A stretch of 64,000 nt of DNA, from the NCBI GenBank assembly GCA_015067145.1, contig SVNA01000006.1:22798-86797 (forward strand). Reading direction: 5' to 3'. A model generated the notes under the pieces. That model searched no databases, was not told the origin of the DNA, and worked only from the letters and a program-made list of their open reading frames with translations. Position numbers and translations under genes: made by a program. Origin of the DNA: Oscillospiraceae bacterium (GTDB taxonomy: Bacteria > Bacillota > Clostridia > Oscillospirales > Ruminococcaceae). Positions 19,500-28,685 of this stretch are shown piece by piece; positions within the stretch are counted from its first letter, which is position 1, and every line of letters starts with the position of its first letter.

Positions 19500-20234
19500 A
19501 TGAGCAGCTTTGATGCCAGCTTTTCCTTTCTGCACCGTATAGAAGAGATAGAACTTAATATAAGTGACAAACGCTGGCAGTCCGCCCTGGCTCTGGCCCT
19601 CACTCTGCCTGATATCTGCGGCGGCATCGCTTTCCCCGAAATCGTGAAAAGATACCGTGACGGGCGGGTTATGCTGGACAGACAGAAAAAGCCCACAAGA
19701 GATGTGGGCGGACAGTATATCCGCTGGTTTGACCAGTTTGCCGCACCTTTTTTCACCCTTTCCGATACCGATGAAAACCCTTACATCTGCGGCAGCCGCT
19801 GCTGGCAGCTGAGATGTGAGTATCTGCACCAGAACAAAGGTTTTCTCAACGAGGACAGCGACGACAACGTTCGCTTTCATCTGGGGGTAAACTGCGGTAC
19901 CAGCCTGTGCCGTTTTGATACTGCAGAACATACAGACGACGGCATGGATATCCGCATTGATATAGAACAGTTCTGTATACGCATGTGTAAAGCGGCAAGA
20001 AATTATTACGAAAATTATCACACCGAAAAAGACTTCAGCCTTTACAACACACCTGTGCTGGACTTTATAGCCACACAGCAAACCGAGGATGGATGTACAT
20101 CCTGTTCTGAAGAAAATATACCTTTTGAAAAAACTGACACTGAAATAGAAAAAACTGATAAAAAAGTGACTTCGTCACTGAAAAAAAGCTTCTGGCAGAG
20201 TATAATAAAGACAAATAAAAACAATAACAAATAA
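19500..20234 (+). CDS. Uncharacterised protein with HEPN-like RxxxxH motif
   Basis: RWQSALALALTLPDICGGIAFPE...CWQLRCEYLHQNKGF. Confidence 0.6.
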   Translation: MSSFDASFSFLHRIEEIELNISDKRWQSALALALTLPDICGGIAFPEIVKRYRDGRVMLDRQKKPTRDVGGQYIRWFDQFAAPFFTLSDTDENPYICGSRCWQLRCEYLHQNKGFLNEDSDDNVRFHLGVNCGTSLCRFDTAEHTDDGMDIRIDIEQFCIRMCKAARNYYENYHTEKDFSLYNTPVLDFIATQQTEDGCTSCSEENIPFEKTDTEIEKTDKKVTSSLKKSFWQSIIKTNKNNNK

Positions 20235-20249
20235 ACGGAGGTTAGTTCT

Positions 20250-20405
20250 ATGAAATATAAATGTGATGTATGCGGTTGGGAATATGACGAAGCTGTTGGC
20301 TACCCAGAAGGCGGTATTGCTCCTGGCACAAAATGGGAAGATGTTCCAGCTGATTTCGAATGCCCTCTCTGCGGCGTTGGCAAAGATATGTTCAGCGAAG
20401 AATAG
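20250..20405 (+). CDS. Rubredoxin (51 aa, absent from the ORF track)
   Basis: [51 protein letters not shown]; CxxCG...CPLCG; RBS-like ggagg upstream. Confidence 0.95.
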   Translation: MKYKCDVCGWEYDEAVGYPEGGIAPGTKWEDVPADFECPLCGVGKDMFSEE

Positions 20406-20483
20406 TCAGAACCCGACTTTAAATAAATTATAAATTTACAAACCACTATAATTTTTCTCTTGTTTAATCCTATAAAGTGAAAG

Positions 20484-20513
20484 CACCGATGGCAACACCG
20501 TCGGTGTTTTTTT
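20484..20513 (+). terminator. Intrinsic terminator downstream of rubredoxin
   Basis: caccgatggcaacaccgtcggtg followed by ttttttt. Confidence 0.85.
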
Positions 20514-20600
20514 GTTATGTATTTTTTCTGTCATCGCAGTACTTAATAACCCCCTGTTCATATTCCATATATTTATATTCCTCATCCGATAAGTACAAAA

Positions 20601-20645
20601 AAGGCGTCACCCCTCAGAGATTTGCTCCGAGGGATGACGCCTTTT
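20601..20645. terminator. Intrinsic terminator downstream of trxB
   Basis: aaggcgtcaccc...gggatgacgcctttt stem, A-rich/T-rich flanks. Confidence 0.8.
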
Positions 20646-20674
20646 ATATATGAGATTTTATTATGGATTGCATA

Positions 20675-21598
20675 TTAATTTTCTGCCAGATATTCCTCTG
20701 CCATAAATGCTGCCACCGCGCCGTCGGACACTGCTGTAACAACCTGTCGCAGCTGTTTTGTTCGCACATCGCCAACCGCAAATACGCCTGGCACATTTGT
20801 CCTTGTGCTTTCGTCTGCAACAATATAGCCCGATTTATCCAGCTCCAGCCGGCCTTTAAACAGCTCTGTTGCAGGTTTTCTGCCAACGCTGACAAATACT
20901 CCGTCACAGGAAATTTCGCTGATTTCGCCGCTTTTAACGTCTCTCAGGCGAACCCCTGTCACCTTGTTTTCGTAGAGAATTTCCTCCACTGTGCTGTTCC
21001 AACGGAATTCCACATTTTCGGCGTTCATAAGAGGCTGATGGTATATCTTTGTGGCACGGAGAGTGTCTCTGCGGTGGACGATAATCACCTTTTCTGCCAC
21101 ACGGCTCAACAGCAGTGCATCTGCCGCTGCCGAGTTGCCGCCGCCCACAACCACAACGGTTTTGCCCTTGTAGAACATGCCGTCGCAGGCTGCACAGTAG
21201 GCTACGCCGCGGCCGATAAGGCTCTGCTCTTCTGCAAGGCCCAGCTCTCTTGGGCTTGCCCCTGTGGCGATGATAACAGCTCTGCCGTAAAAATCACCCT
21301 CACTGGTTTTGACAACCTTTGGATTTGCAGAAAGGTCAGTTTCATAAACTTCGGCATACTCTGTCACTGCACCAAAACGTTCTGCCTGCTGCTGCATCTT
21401 CATGCCCAGCTCAAAGCCGTCAACTCCGTTTTCAAAACCGGGGTAGTTATCTATCTGATGTGTCAGGGCCATCTGGCCGCCCGCGGACATCTTTTCCAGC
21501 ACTGCAGCAGAAAGGCCTGCCCTTGCGGCATATAGTGCCGCTGTGTAGCCACCCGGACCGCCGCCGATTATAAGCACGTCATAGATTCTGTCTGTCAT
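20675..21598 (-). CDS. trxB: Thioredoxin reductase
   Basis: DVLIIGGGPGGYTAALYAARAG, YCAACDGMF redox motif, VFAVGDVR. Confidence 0.95.
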   Translation of the reverse strand: MTDRIYDVLIIGGGPGGYTAALYAARAGLSAAVLEKMSAGGQMALTHQIDNYPGFENGVDGFELGMKMQQQAERFGAVTEYAEVYETDLSANPKVVKTSEGDFYGRAVIIATGASPRELGLAEEQSLIGRGVAYCAACDGMFYKGKTVVVVGGGNSAAADALLLSRVAEKVIIVHRRDTLRATKIYHQPLMNAENVEFRWNSTVEEILYENKVTGVRLRDVKSGEISEISCDGVFVSVGRKPATELFKGRLELDKSGYIVADESTRTNVPGVFAVGDVRTKQLRQVVTAVSDGAVAAFMAEEYLAEN

Positions 21599-21610
21599 AG
21601 CTGTTTCCTC

Positions 21611-21931
21611 CTATGGCATATTTTCTGCGATAAAGCTGTCGATTGCCGCCTTGGACTGTGGGTTTACAATGGATGCAACCGCCTGTCCGTTTTTGTAGAG
21701 AATAAGTGCAGGGATGATGTCGATGCCCTGTGCTTCTGCCAGAGCTTCCTCATCATCAATGTTTATCTTAACTGATTCCAGCACATCGCTGTACTGGTCT
21801 GCCACCTTGTCAAAAACAGGGCCGATTCTGCGGCAGTATCCGCACCACGGTGCCCAGAAATCCACAAGGACAGGCTTGTCCTGATTTATAAGCTGTTCAA
21901 ATCTGTTTCTGTCGATATTCAATGCTGCCAT
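21611..21931 (-). CDS. trxA: Thioredoxin (active site WCGYC)
   Basis: VLVDFWAPWCGYCRRIGPVFDKVADQY, IPALILYKNG. Confidence 0.93.
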   Translation of the reverse strand: MAALNIDRNRFEQLINQDKPVLVDFWAPWCGYCRRIGPVFDKVADQYSDVLESVKINIDDEEALAEAQGIDIIPALILYKNGQAVASIVNPQSKAAIDSFIAENMP

Positions 21932-22004
21932 AGTTACAGCCCCTTTCCTTTTTTCTGATTATATTATACCCTGTACAGATTTTACTGTAAGTGACCGTGT
22001 CACC

Positions 22005-22751
22005 TTATGTTCTGGCCATGCCGTCCACGCTTAGCACCACACCTGTGATGTAGCTTGCTTCGTCAGAAGCAAGGAAGGCAAAAGCGTTTGCGATATCCTC
22101 TGGTCTGCCGATGCGGCGGAGAGGAATTCGGTTCACCATAGGTTCGATAACCTCTTTCGGCACCGCTTTCATCATATCTGTTTCGATGATGCCAGGTGCA
22201 ACTGCATTTACACGGATACCCTTTGGCCCCAGCTCTCTGGCAAGGGAAACTGTGAGGCCGTTAACCGCAAATTTGCTTGCAGGATAGGCAAAGCCACTTG
22301 GCTGGCCCGAGATGCTCACCATTGAGGATGTGGAGAGGATAACCCCGTTGCCACGTGCTGCCATGCAGTCCACTGCGGCACGGGTTGCGTTGAAAACACC
22401 CTTTACATTAAGGTCCATTACCTTGTCAAATGTTTCCTCTGTATATTCTGTAAACGGTGTGCTTTCGCTTACCCCTGCGTTGTTTACAAGGATGTCCACA
22501 CAGCCGTATTTAATGCTTGTCAGCATAAAGGCTTCCCTTACACTTTCAAGACTTGCAAGGTCAGGGCTGATGCCGTCAACAACGCTGTCGGGATATTTCT
22601 CTTTCAGCTTTGCAACCGCCTTGTCTGCCGAAGCCTGGCTCGAAGCTGCAATGATAACCTTTGCACCCTCGGACAAAAACTTTTCTGCTGTGGCATAGCC
22701 GATGCCTCGGCTGCCCCCTGTGATGATAGCAACTTTGTCTTTAAGTCTCAT
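22005..22751 (-). CDS. SDR-family oxidoreductase (FabG-like)
   Basis: VAIITGGSRGIGYATAEKF, NNAGVSEST, YPASKFAVNGL; start taken at MRLKDKVAIITGG. Confidence 0.92.
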   Translation of the reverse strand: MRLKDKVAIITGGSRGIGYATAEKFLSEGAKVIIAASSQASADKAVAKLKEKYPDSVVDGISPDLASLESVREAFMLTSIKYGCVDILVNNAGVSESTPFTEYTEETFDKVMDLNVKGVFNATRAAVDCMAARGNGVILSTSSMVSISGQPSGFAYPASKFAVNGLTVSLARELGPKGIRVNAVAPGIIETDMMKAVPKEVIEPMVNRIPLRRIGRPEDIANAFAFLASDEASYITGVVLSVDGMART

Positions 22752-22955
22752 AGCTTTTCCTCCCCGTATAGTGTATTGTTTTACCTCTGCGAATATTTTC
22801 TGATTGTATTGTATCAAATTTAATTTAAAGTTTCTGTAATGTAATCACATTCGGTTTATTCTTCACGGTTTATCTCAATTATTGTGGACAACCCCGATAA
22901 AATATAGTATGATATATATGTTGAATTATGCCCTTTTTATAGGAGGAAAATATAT

Positions 22956-24053
22956 ATGAAGCTCGGTATCGTGGGGCTCCCAAACGTTGGCAAGAGCACC
23001 CTTTTCAATGCAATTACAAATGCTGGTGCAGCCAGTGCAAACTTCCCATTCTGCACAATCGAACCAAACGTTGGCGTGGTTGCTGTTCCGGACGAAAGGC
23101 TGGACAAGCTTGCAGAGATGTACAACCCTAAAAAATATATACCTGCCATCATCGAATTTGTTGACATCGCAGGTCTTGTAAAAGGCGCAAGCCACGGCGA
23201 AGGTCTCGGTAACAAGTTCCTCAGCCATATCCGTGAAGTTGACGCAATCATCCACATGGTACGTTGCTTTGACTCTACAGATATCATCCACGTGGAAGGC
23301 AGTGTTGACCCAATCCGCGATATCGAAACAATCGACCTTGAACTTGTTCTCTCCGACCTTGAAATTGTTGAAAGACGTATCGACAGAACAAAGAAAGCCA
23401 TGAAAGGCGACAAAAAGCTGGGCGACTGCCTTGAAATGCTGGAACGCCTTGCCCAGTGGCTGCGCGATGGCAAAAATGCACGCGGCTTTGAACTTAACAG
23501 CGACAACGAAAAGGAATGGTTCTATGAAATGCCTCTCCTTTCCGCAAAACCTGTTATCTATGCCTGCAACCTGAGCGAAGAAGACGTTATGGACGGCATC
23601 GAAAACAACACCTACTACCCTCTCGTTGCTGAAAAGGCAAAGGCTGACAAGAGCGGCTGTATGCCAATCTGTGCTAAAATTGAAGAAGACGTTGCAGATA
23701 TGGACAAGGAAGAAAAGAGAGAATTCCTTGCAGAGTTCGGCCTTACAACCAGCGGTCTTGACAACCTTATCAAAGAAAGCTACTCTCTCCTTGGTCTTAT
23801 CAGCTATCTGACAGCAGGCCCTGAAGAAGTGCGTGCATGGACAATTACAAAAGGCACAAAAGCACCACAGGCTGCAGGCAAAATCCACTCTGACTTTGAA
23901 CGCGGCTTTATCCGTGCCGAAATCATCGCTTATGACGACCTTATGGCCTGCGGCACAATGGTTGCTGCAAAGGAAAAAGGCCTTGTACGCAGCGAAGGCA
24001 AGGAATACGTTATGAAGGACGGCGACGTTACACTCTTCCGTTTCAACGTATAA
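22956..24053 (+). CDS. ychF: Redox-regulated ATPase/GTPase YchF
   Basis: MKLGIVGLPNVGKSTLFNAITNAGAASANFPFCTIEPNVG, TGS-like C-terminus. Confidence 0.97.
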   Translation: MKLGIVGLPNVGKSTLFNAITNAGAASANFPFCTIEPNVGVVAVPDERLDKLAEMYNPKKYIPAIIEFVDIAGLVKGASHGEGLGNKFLSHIREVDAIIHMVRCFDSTDIIHVEGSVDPIRDIETIDLELVLSDLEIVERRIDRTKKAMKGDKKLGDCLEMLERLAQWLRDGKNARGFELNSDNEKEWFYEMPLLSAKPVIYACNLSEEDVMDGIENNTYYPLVAEKAKADKSGCMPICAKIEEDVADMDKEEKREFLAEFGLTTSGLDNLIKESYSLLGLISYLTAGPEEVRAWTITKGTKAPQAAGKIHSDFERGFIRAEIIAYDDLMACGTMVAAKEKGLVRSEGKEYVMKDGDVTLFRFNV

Positions 24054-24174
24054 GTCTTTAACTTTACAACTGTAAATCTCAGCGGGCGGACACTGTTCGC
24101 CCCTTTGATTTGAGCCTGTTTTTACAGGCGGTCACCAATATAATCTACATTTTTACAATTTACGGAGCAAATTT

Positions 24175-25017
24175 ATGTTCTATCTTATAATAGGTATCCT
24201 TTTCAGCAGTATGCTGTCCATTCTGCTTCGCACCAGCGAAAAATATGTAAAGGGCGATACTGCAACTCTGGCTATGAACTATGTATGCTGTACAGTAATA
24301 GCATTTTTTGATGCAGGCACAGCAAATATCTTTACAAATCACCCAAGTCTTGATATCGCCCTCTTCCTTGGAATTATCGGCGGCTTTGCCTACCTGTCCA
24401 GCTTTCTGCTGCTGCAGTACAACATCAAGGAAAACGGCGTGGTTCTGCCTGCCACATTTATGAAACTGGGTCTGCTGGTGCCAACCACTGCATCGGTTAT
24501 CATCTTCCGTGAAAGACCCGGTGTTATACAGATTATCGGTTTCTGTATTGCTATCTGTGCCATTATCCTTATCAACAGCGACAAAAATGGCGGCAGCCAG
24601 AAAAACCTTAAAATCGGCCTGCTGATTGCTCTGCTTATCCTTGCAGGATTGGGCGATGTTATGAGCAAGTTCCACGAGGAATGGGGCAGCTTTGACCTTA
24701 CCTCCAGCTTTTTGTTCTTTATCTTCTTTACCGCCTGTCTGCTCTGCCTTGTTGTTACCGCACGCAAAAAGCAGAAAATCGGTCCTTGGGAAATCTTCTT
24801 TGGCCTGATTATCGGCATACCAAACTATTACAGCAGTAAATTTATCCTTATCGCCCTTGAAAGTCTGCCTGCGGTTGTGGTTTTCCCAACCTTCAGCGTT
24901 GGCTGCATTGTGGTTGTTACCCTTGCAGGGCTTGTACTTTTCAAAGAAAAACTTTCAAAACGTCAGGCAACAGCCCTTGGCATGATTATGGTTGCTCTGG
25001 CAATGCTGAATATGTAA
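24175..25017 (+). CDS. DMT/EamA-family transporter
   Basis: 10-TM pattern, duplicated EamA-like halves. Confidence 0.8.
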   Translation: MFYLIIGILFSSMLSILLRTSEKYVKGDTATLAMNYVCCTVIAFFDAGTANIFTNHPSLDIALFLGIIGGFAYLSSFLLLQYNIKENGVVLPATFMKLGLLVPTTASVIIFRERPGVIQIIGFCIAICAIILINSDKNGGSQKNLKIGLLIALLILAGLGDVMSKFHEEWGSFDLTSSFLFFIFFTACLLCLVVTARKKQKIGPWEIFFGLIIGIPNYYSSKFILIALESLPAVVVFPTFSVGCIVVVTLAGLVLFKEKLSKRQATALGMIMVALAMLNM

Positions 25018-25030
25018 ATAACAAAAACCG

Positions 25031-25060
25031 AAAGCCTTGGGTTACCCCAAGGCTTTGTTT
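25031..25060 (+). terminator. Intrinsic terminator
   Basis: aaagccttgggttaccccaaggcttt gtttatt. Confidence 0.8.
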
Positions 25061-25136
25061 ATTGTTATTGCTGTATAAAAAAGCCACCGCTGCTGCGGTG
25101 GCTTAATTTGTTTGCGAATAATATGTTATTTACTAA

Positions 25137-25817
25137 TTATTTAACGCCGTACTGTTCGTAGTAAGCATCGATTGCTGCTTTGATTGTGTCGTCGATAACA
25201 ACTTCGCCGTTTACTTCTTTGTTCCAGAGAGCTTCAACAACGTCATTCATATCAACGATAGCAGATGTTTCAAAGCCGTAGAGGTCTTTTACTTCGTCAA
25301 GAGCAACCTTTTCGCCGCCTTTGCCAACTTCCATACGGTTGAGGGAAACCATAAGACCTACGATTGTAACGTCTGCAGCACCTCTTACCTTTGGAACTGT
25401 TTCTTCCATGGATTTGCCGGAAGTTGTAACGTCTTCAATCATGATAACTCTGTCGCCGTCCTGAAGTTTGCTGCCGAGGAAGCTGCCTTTGTCTGCACCG
25501 TGGTCTTTTTCTTCCTTGCGGTCAGAGCAGTAACGCACTTCTTTGCCGTAGAGTTCGCTGTAAGCCATAGCTGTTACTACTGCAAGAGGAATGCCTTTGT
25601 ATGCTGGTCCGAACAACACATCGAAGTCGTCGCCGTATGTATTGTGGATAGCTTTTGCGTAGTATTCGCCAAGTTTTTTAAGCTGGCTGCCTGTTACGTA
25701 GCCGCCTGCGTTCATAAAGAACGGGGACTGACGACCACTTTTAAGTGTAAAGCTGCCAAATTTAAGAACTTTGCTGTCTACCATAAAGTCGATAAACTCT
25801 TTTTTGTACTGTTCCAT
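25137..25817 (-). CDS. pyrE: Orotate phosphoribosyltransferase
   Basis: FGSFTLKSGRQSPFFMNAG, VIMIEDVTTSGKSMEET; start taken at MEQYKKEF. Confidence 0.95.
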   Translation of the reverse strand: MEQYKKEFIDFMVDSKVLKFGSFTLKSGRQSPFFMNAGGYVTGSQLKKLGEYYAKAIHNTYGDDFDVLFGPAYKGIPLAVVTAMAYSELYGKEVRYCSDRKEEKDHGADKGSFLGSKLQDGDRVIMIEDVTTSGKSMEETVPKVRGAADVTIVGLMVSLNRMEVGKGGEKVALDEVKDLYGFETSAIVDMNDVVEALWNKEVNGEVVIDDTIKAAIDAYYEQYGVK

Positions 25818-25859
25818 AATTGTATTTCTCCTTAAATTCACATTTTCTGACTGTAACAG

Positions 25860-26558
25860 TTACTCAGCAAAATCTGCCATGCATCTTCTGTAAGCTGCAA
25901 CAGGGTCTTCTGCTTTTGTGATTGGACGGCCAACTACGATGTAGTCTGTGCCGATTTCTTTTGCTTTTGCAGGTGTTGTTACACGAACCTGGTCGCCAAC
26001 ATCGCCGTCAGCAAAACGTACGCCAGGTGTAACTGTGAGGAAGTCGGAGCCAACAGCTTCTTTTACCATGCCTGCTTCCAGTGGGGAGCAAACGATACCG
26101 TCGAGGCCTGCTTCTTTTGTGTTTTTAGCGTAGTGGATGATTGTATCGTTGATTGGTGCATTGATGAGAAGTTCTTTCTGCATTCTTTCTTCGCTTGTGG
26201 ATGTAAGCTGTGTTACAGCGATAACGAGAGGACGTGTGCCGTCTTCGCGTACAACGCCTTCAAGAGCAGCTTTCATCATATCGATTGTGCCTGCTGCATG
26301 TACGTTTACGATATCTGCACCAAGACCGGAAAGGCTTCTCATACCGCCTTTAACTGTGTTTGGAATGTCGTGAAGTTTAAGGTCGAGGAACACTTTGTGG
26401 CCTCTTGCTTTGATTTCTTTAACGATGGATGGGCCTGCTGCGTAGAAAAGTTCCATACCGATTTTTACAAATGGTTTTTCATCTGTAAATTTGTCGAGAA
26501 AGCTGAGAGCTGTTTCTGCATCTTTAAAGTCCAAAGCAATAATTACATCTCTTTTCAT
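25860..26558 (-). CDS. pyrF: Orotidine 5'-phosphate decarboxylase
   Basis: [36 protein letters not shown]. Confidence 0.96.
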   Translation of the reverse strand: MKRDVIIALDFKDAETALSFLDKFTDEKPFVKIGMELFYAAGPSIVKEIKARGHKVFLDLKLHDIPNTVKGGMRSLSGLGADIVNVHAAGTIDMMKAALEGVVREDGTRPLVIAVTQLTSTSEERMQKELLINAPINDTIIHYAKNTKEAGLDGIVCSPLEAGMVKEAVGSDFLTVTPGVRFADGDVGDQVRVTTPAKAKEIGTDYIVVGRPITKAEDPVAAYRRCMADFAE

Positions 26559-26644
26559 TGGTGTATTTCTCCTTGTATGTAATGTATTTTATAAACTGTT
26601 TTATGGTATATCCGAAGAGGTGTTTTCCCCTTCGGATATCAAAA

Positions 26645-27559
26645 TTATTTAAAAGAAGCACCGATAATATCGTTAATATCCTTGATGCCGTATTTTTCCA
26701 TTGTAGCAGGGAGTGCTTCGATGATTTCTTTACATGCATAAGGATTTTTAAGGTTTGCTGCACCGACCTGAACAGCTGTTGCACCAGCCATCATCATTTC
26801 GATAACGTCCTCTGCACTGGAAACGCCGCCCTGACCCATAATCGGGATGTTAACAGCCTTTGCAACCTGATGCACCATACGCAGTGCTACCGGGAAGATT
26901 GCAGGGCCGGAAAAACCGCCCATTGTGTTTGCGATGATCGGTTTGCCTGTTTTGAGGTTGATTCTCATGCCAAGCAGGGTGTTGATCATGCTGATGCCGT
27001 CTGCACCTGCGTCCTCTGCAGCTTTTGCGATGGAAACGATGTCTGTTACGTTTGGAGAAAGTTTGATGTAAACAGGTTTTGTTGTAACCTCTTTAACCCT
27101 CTTTGTAACTTCGTAAACGTTTTTAGGGTCTGTGCCGAAAGCCATGCCGCCGCCGTGTACGTTAGGGCAGGAAACGTTAACCTCGATGATACCTACCTGG
27201 TCTTCCTTGTCGATAAGGTTGCAGCAGTATACATAGTCATCGATTGCGTAGCCGGAGATATTGGCGATAACCTTTTTGTTGAAAATCTTTTTGAGTTCTG
27301 GCAGCTCCTTGTTGATAACTGCGTCGATACCAGGATTCTGCAGACCAACGGAGTTGATCATACCCATTGGTGTTTCGGCAATACGTGGTGTTGGGTTGCC
27401 GAACTGGCCTACTCTTGTTGTGCCTTTGAAAGAGAATGTGCCAAGTATGTTGATATCGTAGAAATCAGCAAACTCCTTGCCGAAGTTGAATGTGCCGGAA
27501 GCAGGAATTACAGGGTTGTCAAGTGTCCAGCCTGAGAGTGTAACCTTTGTGTTTACCAT
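26645..27559 (-). CDS. pyrD: Dihydroorotate dehydrogenase (class 1B catalytic subunit)
   Basis: NPVIPASGTFNFGKEF, NVSCPNVHGGG, GQGGVSSAEDVIEMMMAGA; adjacent pyrK. Confidence 0.96.
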   Translation of the reverse strand: MVNTKVTLSGWTLDNPVIPASGTFNFGKEFADFYDINILGTFSFKGTTRVGQFGNPTPRIAETPMGMINSVGLQNPGIDAVINKELPELKKIFNKKVIANISGYAIDDYVYCCNLIDKEDQVGIIEVNVSCPNVHGGGMAFGTDPKNVYEVTKRVKEVTTKPVYIKLSPNVTDIVSIAKAAEDAGADGISMINTLLGMRINLKTGKPIIANTMGGFSGPAIFPVALRMVHQVAKAVNIPIMGQGGVSSAEDVIEMMMAGATAVQVGAANLKNPYACKEIIEALPATMEKYGIKDINDIIGASFK

Positions 27560-28290
27560 ATAATTTCCTCCTTGAGCAAGATAGGGCCTTCCTTGCAGAT
27601 GCGTTTATAGCCTGTGAGTGTTTTGCAGCTGCAGCCCATGCAGCCGCCAAAGCCGCAGCCCATTCTTTCTTCAAAGGAGAGCTGACCTGAGCATTCTGTT
27701 GCGTTTGAGATAGCCTTGAGCATTGGTTCAGGACCACAGGTGTAGAAGTAGTCGTAACCTTCCAGTGTTTTGATAACATCTGTTACAAAGCCTTTTGTGC
27801 CGTAACTGCCGTCGTTTGTTGTAACGTATACATCACAGCCCAGAGCCTTGAATTCTTCTTCGTAGAACACGTCATCCTTGCTTGTAAAGCCAAGGATAAC
27901 TGTCGGTTTCTGACCCTGTGCAACCAGCTGTTTTGCAAGGTTGTACATTGGAGGTGTACCAACGCCGCCGCCGATAACCAACGGTGCCTTTGTTTCGTTA
28001 TTGATTGTAAAGCCGTTGCCGAGACCTGTGAGAACGTCCAGTTTTTCGCCTGCTTTCATAGCAGCCATTTTTTCTGTGCCTGCACCGACAACCTTGTAGA
28101 TGATGTGGATTTTTTCTTTATCCCAGTCGCAGATGGAGATCGGGCGGCGGAGATAGAAGCCTTCCAGTTCAATATTGATAAACTGACCGGGAGCTGTGAT
28201 AAAAGATGTGTCACCAAAGAGTGTCATATAGTAAACATCTTTTGCAATTTTTGTGTTTTCACCTATTGTATAAATATCTCTTTTGTACAT
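27553..28290 (-). CDS. pyrK: Dihydroorotate dehydrogenase electron-transfer subunit
   Basis: FAD/NAD reductase fold, C-terminal MGCGFGGCMGCSCKT 2Fe-2S motif. Confidence 0.95.
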   Translation of the reverse strand: MYKRDIYTIGENTKIAKDVYYMTLFGDTSFITAPGQFINIELEGFYLRRPISICDWDKEKIHIIYKVVGAGTEKMAAMKAGEKLDVLTGLGNGFTINNETKAPLVIGGGVGTPPMYNLAKQLVAQGQKPTVILGFTSKDDVFYEEEFKALGCDVYVTTNDGSYGTKGFVTDVIKTLEGYDYFYTCGPEPMLKAISNATECSGQLSFEERMGCGFGGCMGCSCKTLTGYKRICKEGPILLKEEIIW

Positions 28291-28471
28291 AGGAAAGCAC
28301 TCCTTTCGCAGATTTGTATTTGCCGTCGATACGCTGTTTTAAACATTCACTCCGCACAATATGCTGTTTATGTATACTTTAAACCACGTATCGTTAATTT
28401 TTTATCAATTTCTTTTCACAGTAAGGGACGATGGTTTCACCGTCCCTTTGTTTTTATTTATTCACTCAAAA

Positions 28472-28680
28472 GATACTTTCGGGGGTTGTTTAGGGGGCGT
28501 GCCCCCTTTTAACAATCTGCGGCTGGCGTCAAAGGTCGGCTGCGACAGCAGACGGTCGTGACTGCCGCGGTGCGCGGGCGAGCCAGCACGATGCGGCAGT
28601 TAGCGTGCCGCGTACCTTAGTGCGTGGGGCGCTACATCGCAATCAGCGCCGCTTTTGGTACTTTTCTCGCAGAAAAGTAC
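28472..28680 (-). repeat. Dispersed intergenic repeat, copy D (mosaic, different centre)
   Basis: Ends match the family (gtactttt..., cagccgcagattgttaaaagggggcacgccccctaaacaaccccc) but the middle differs. Confidence 0.8.
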
Positions 28681-28685
28681 ATACA

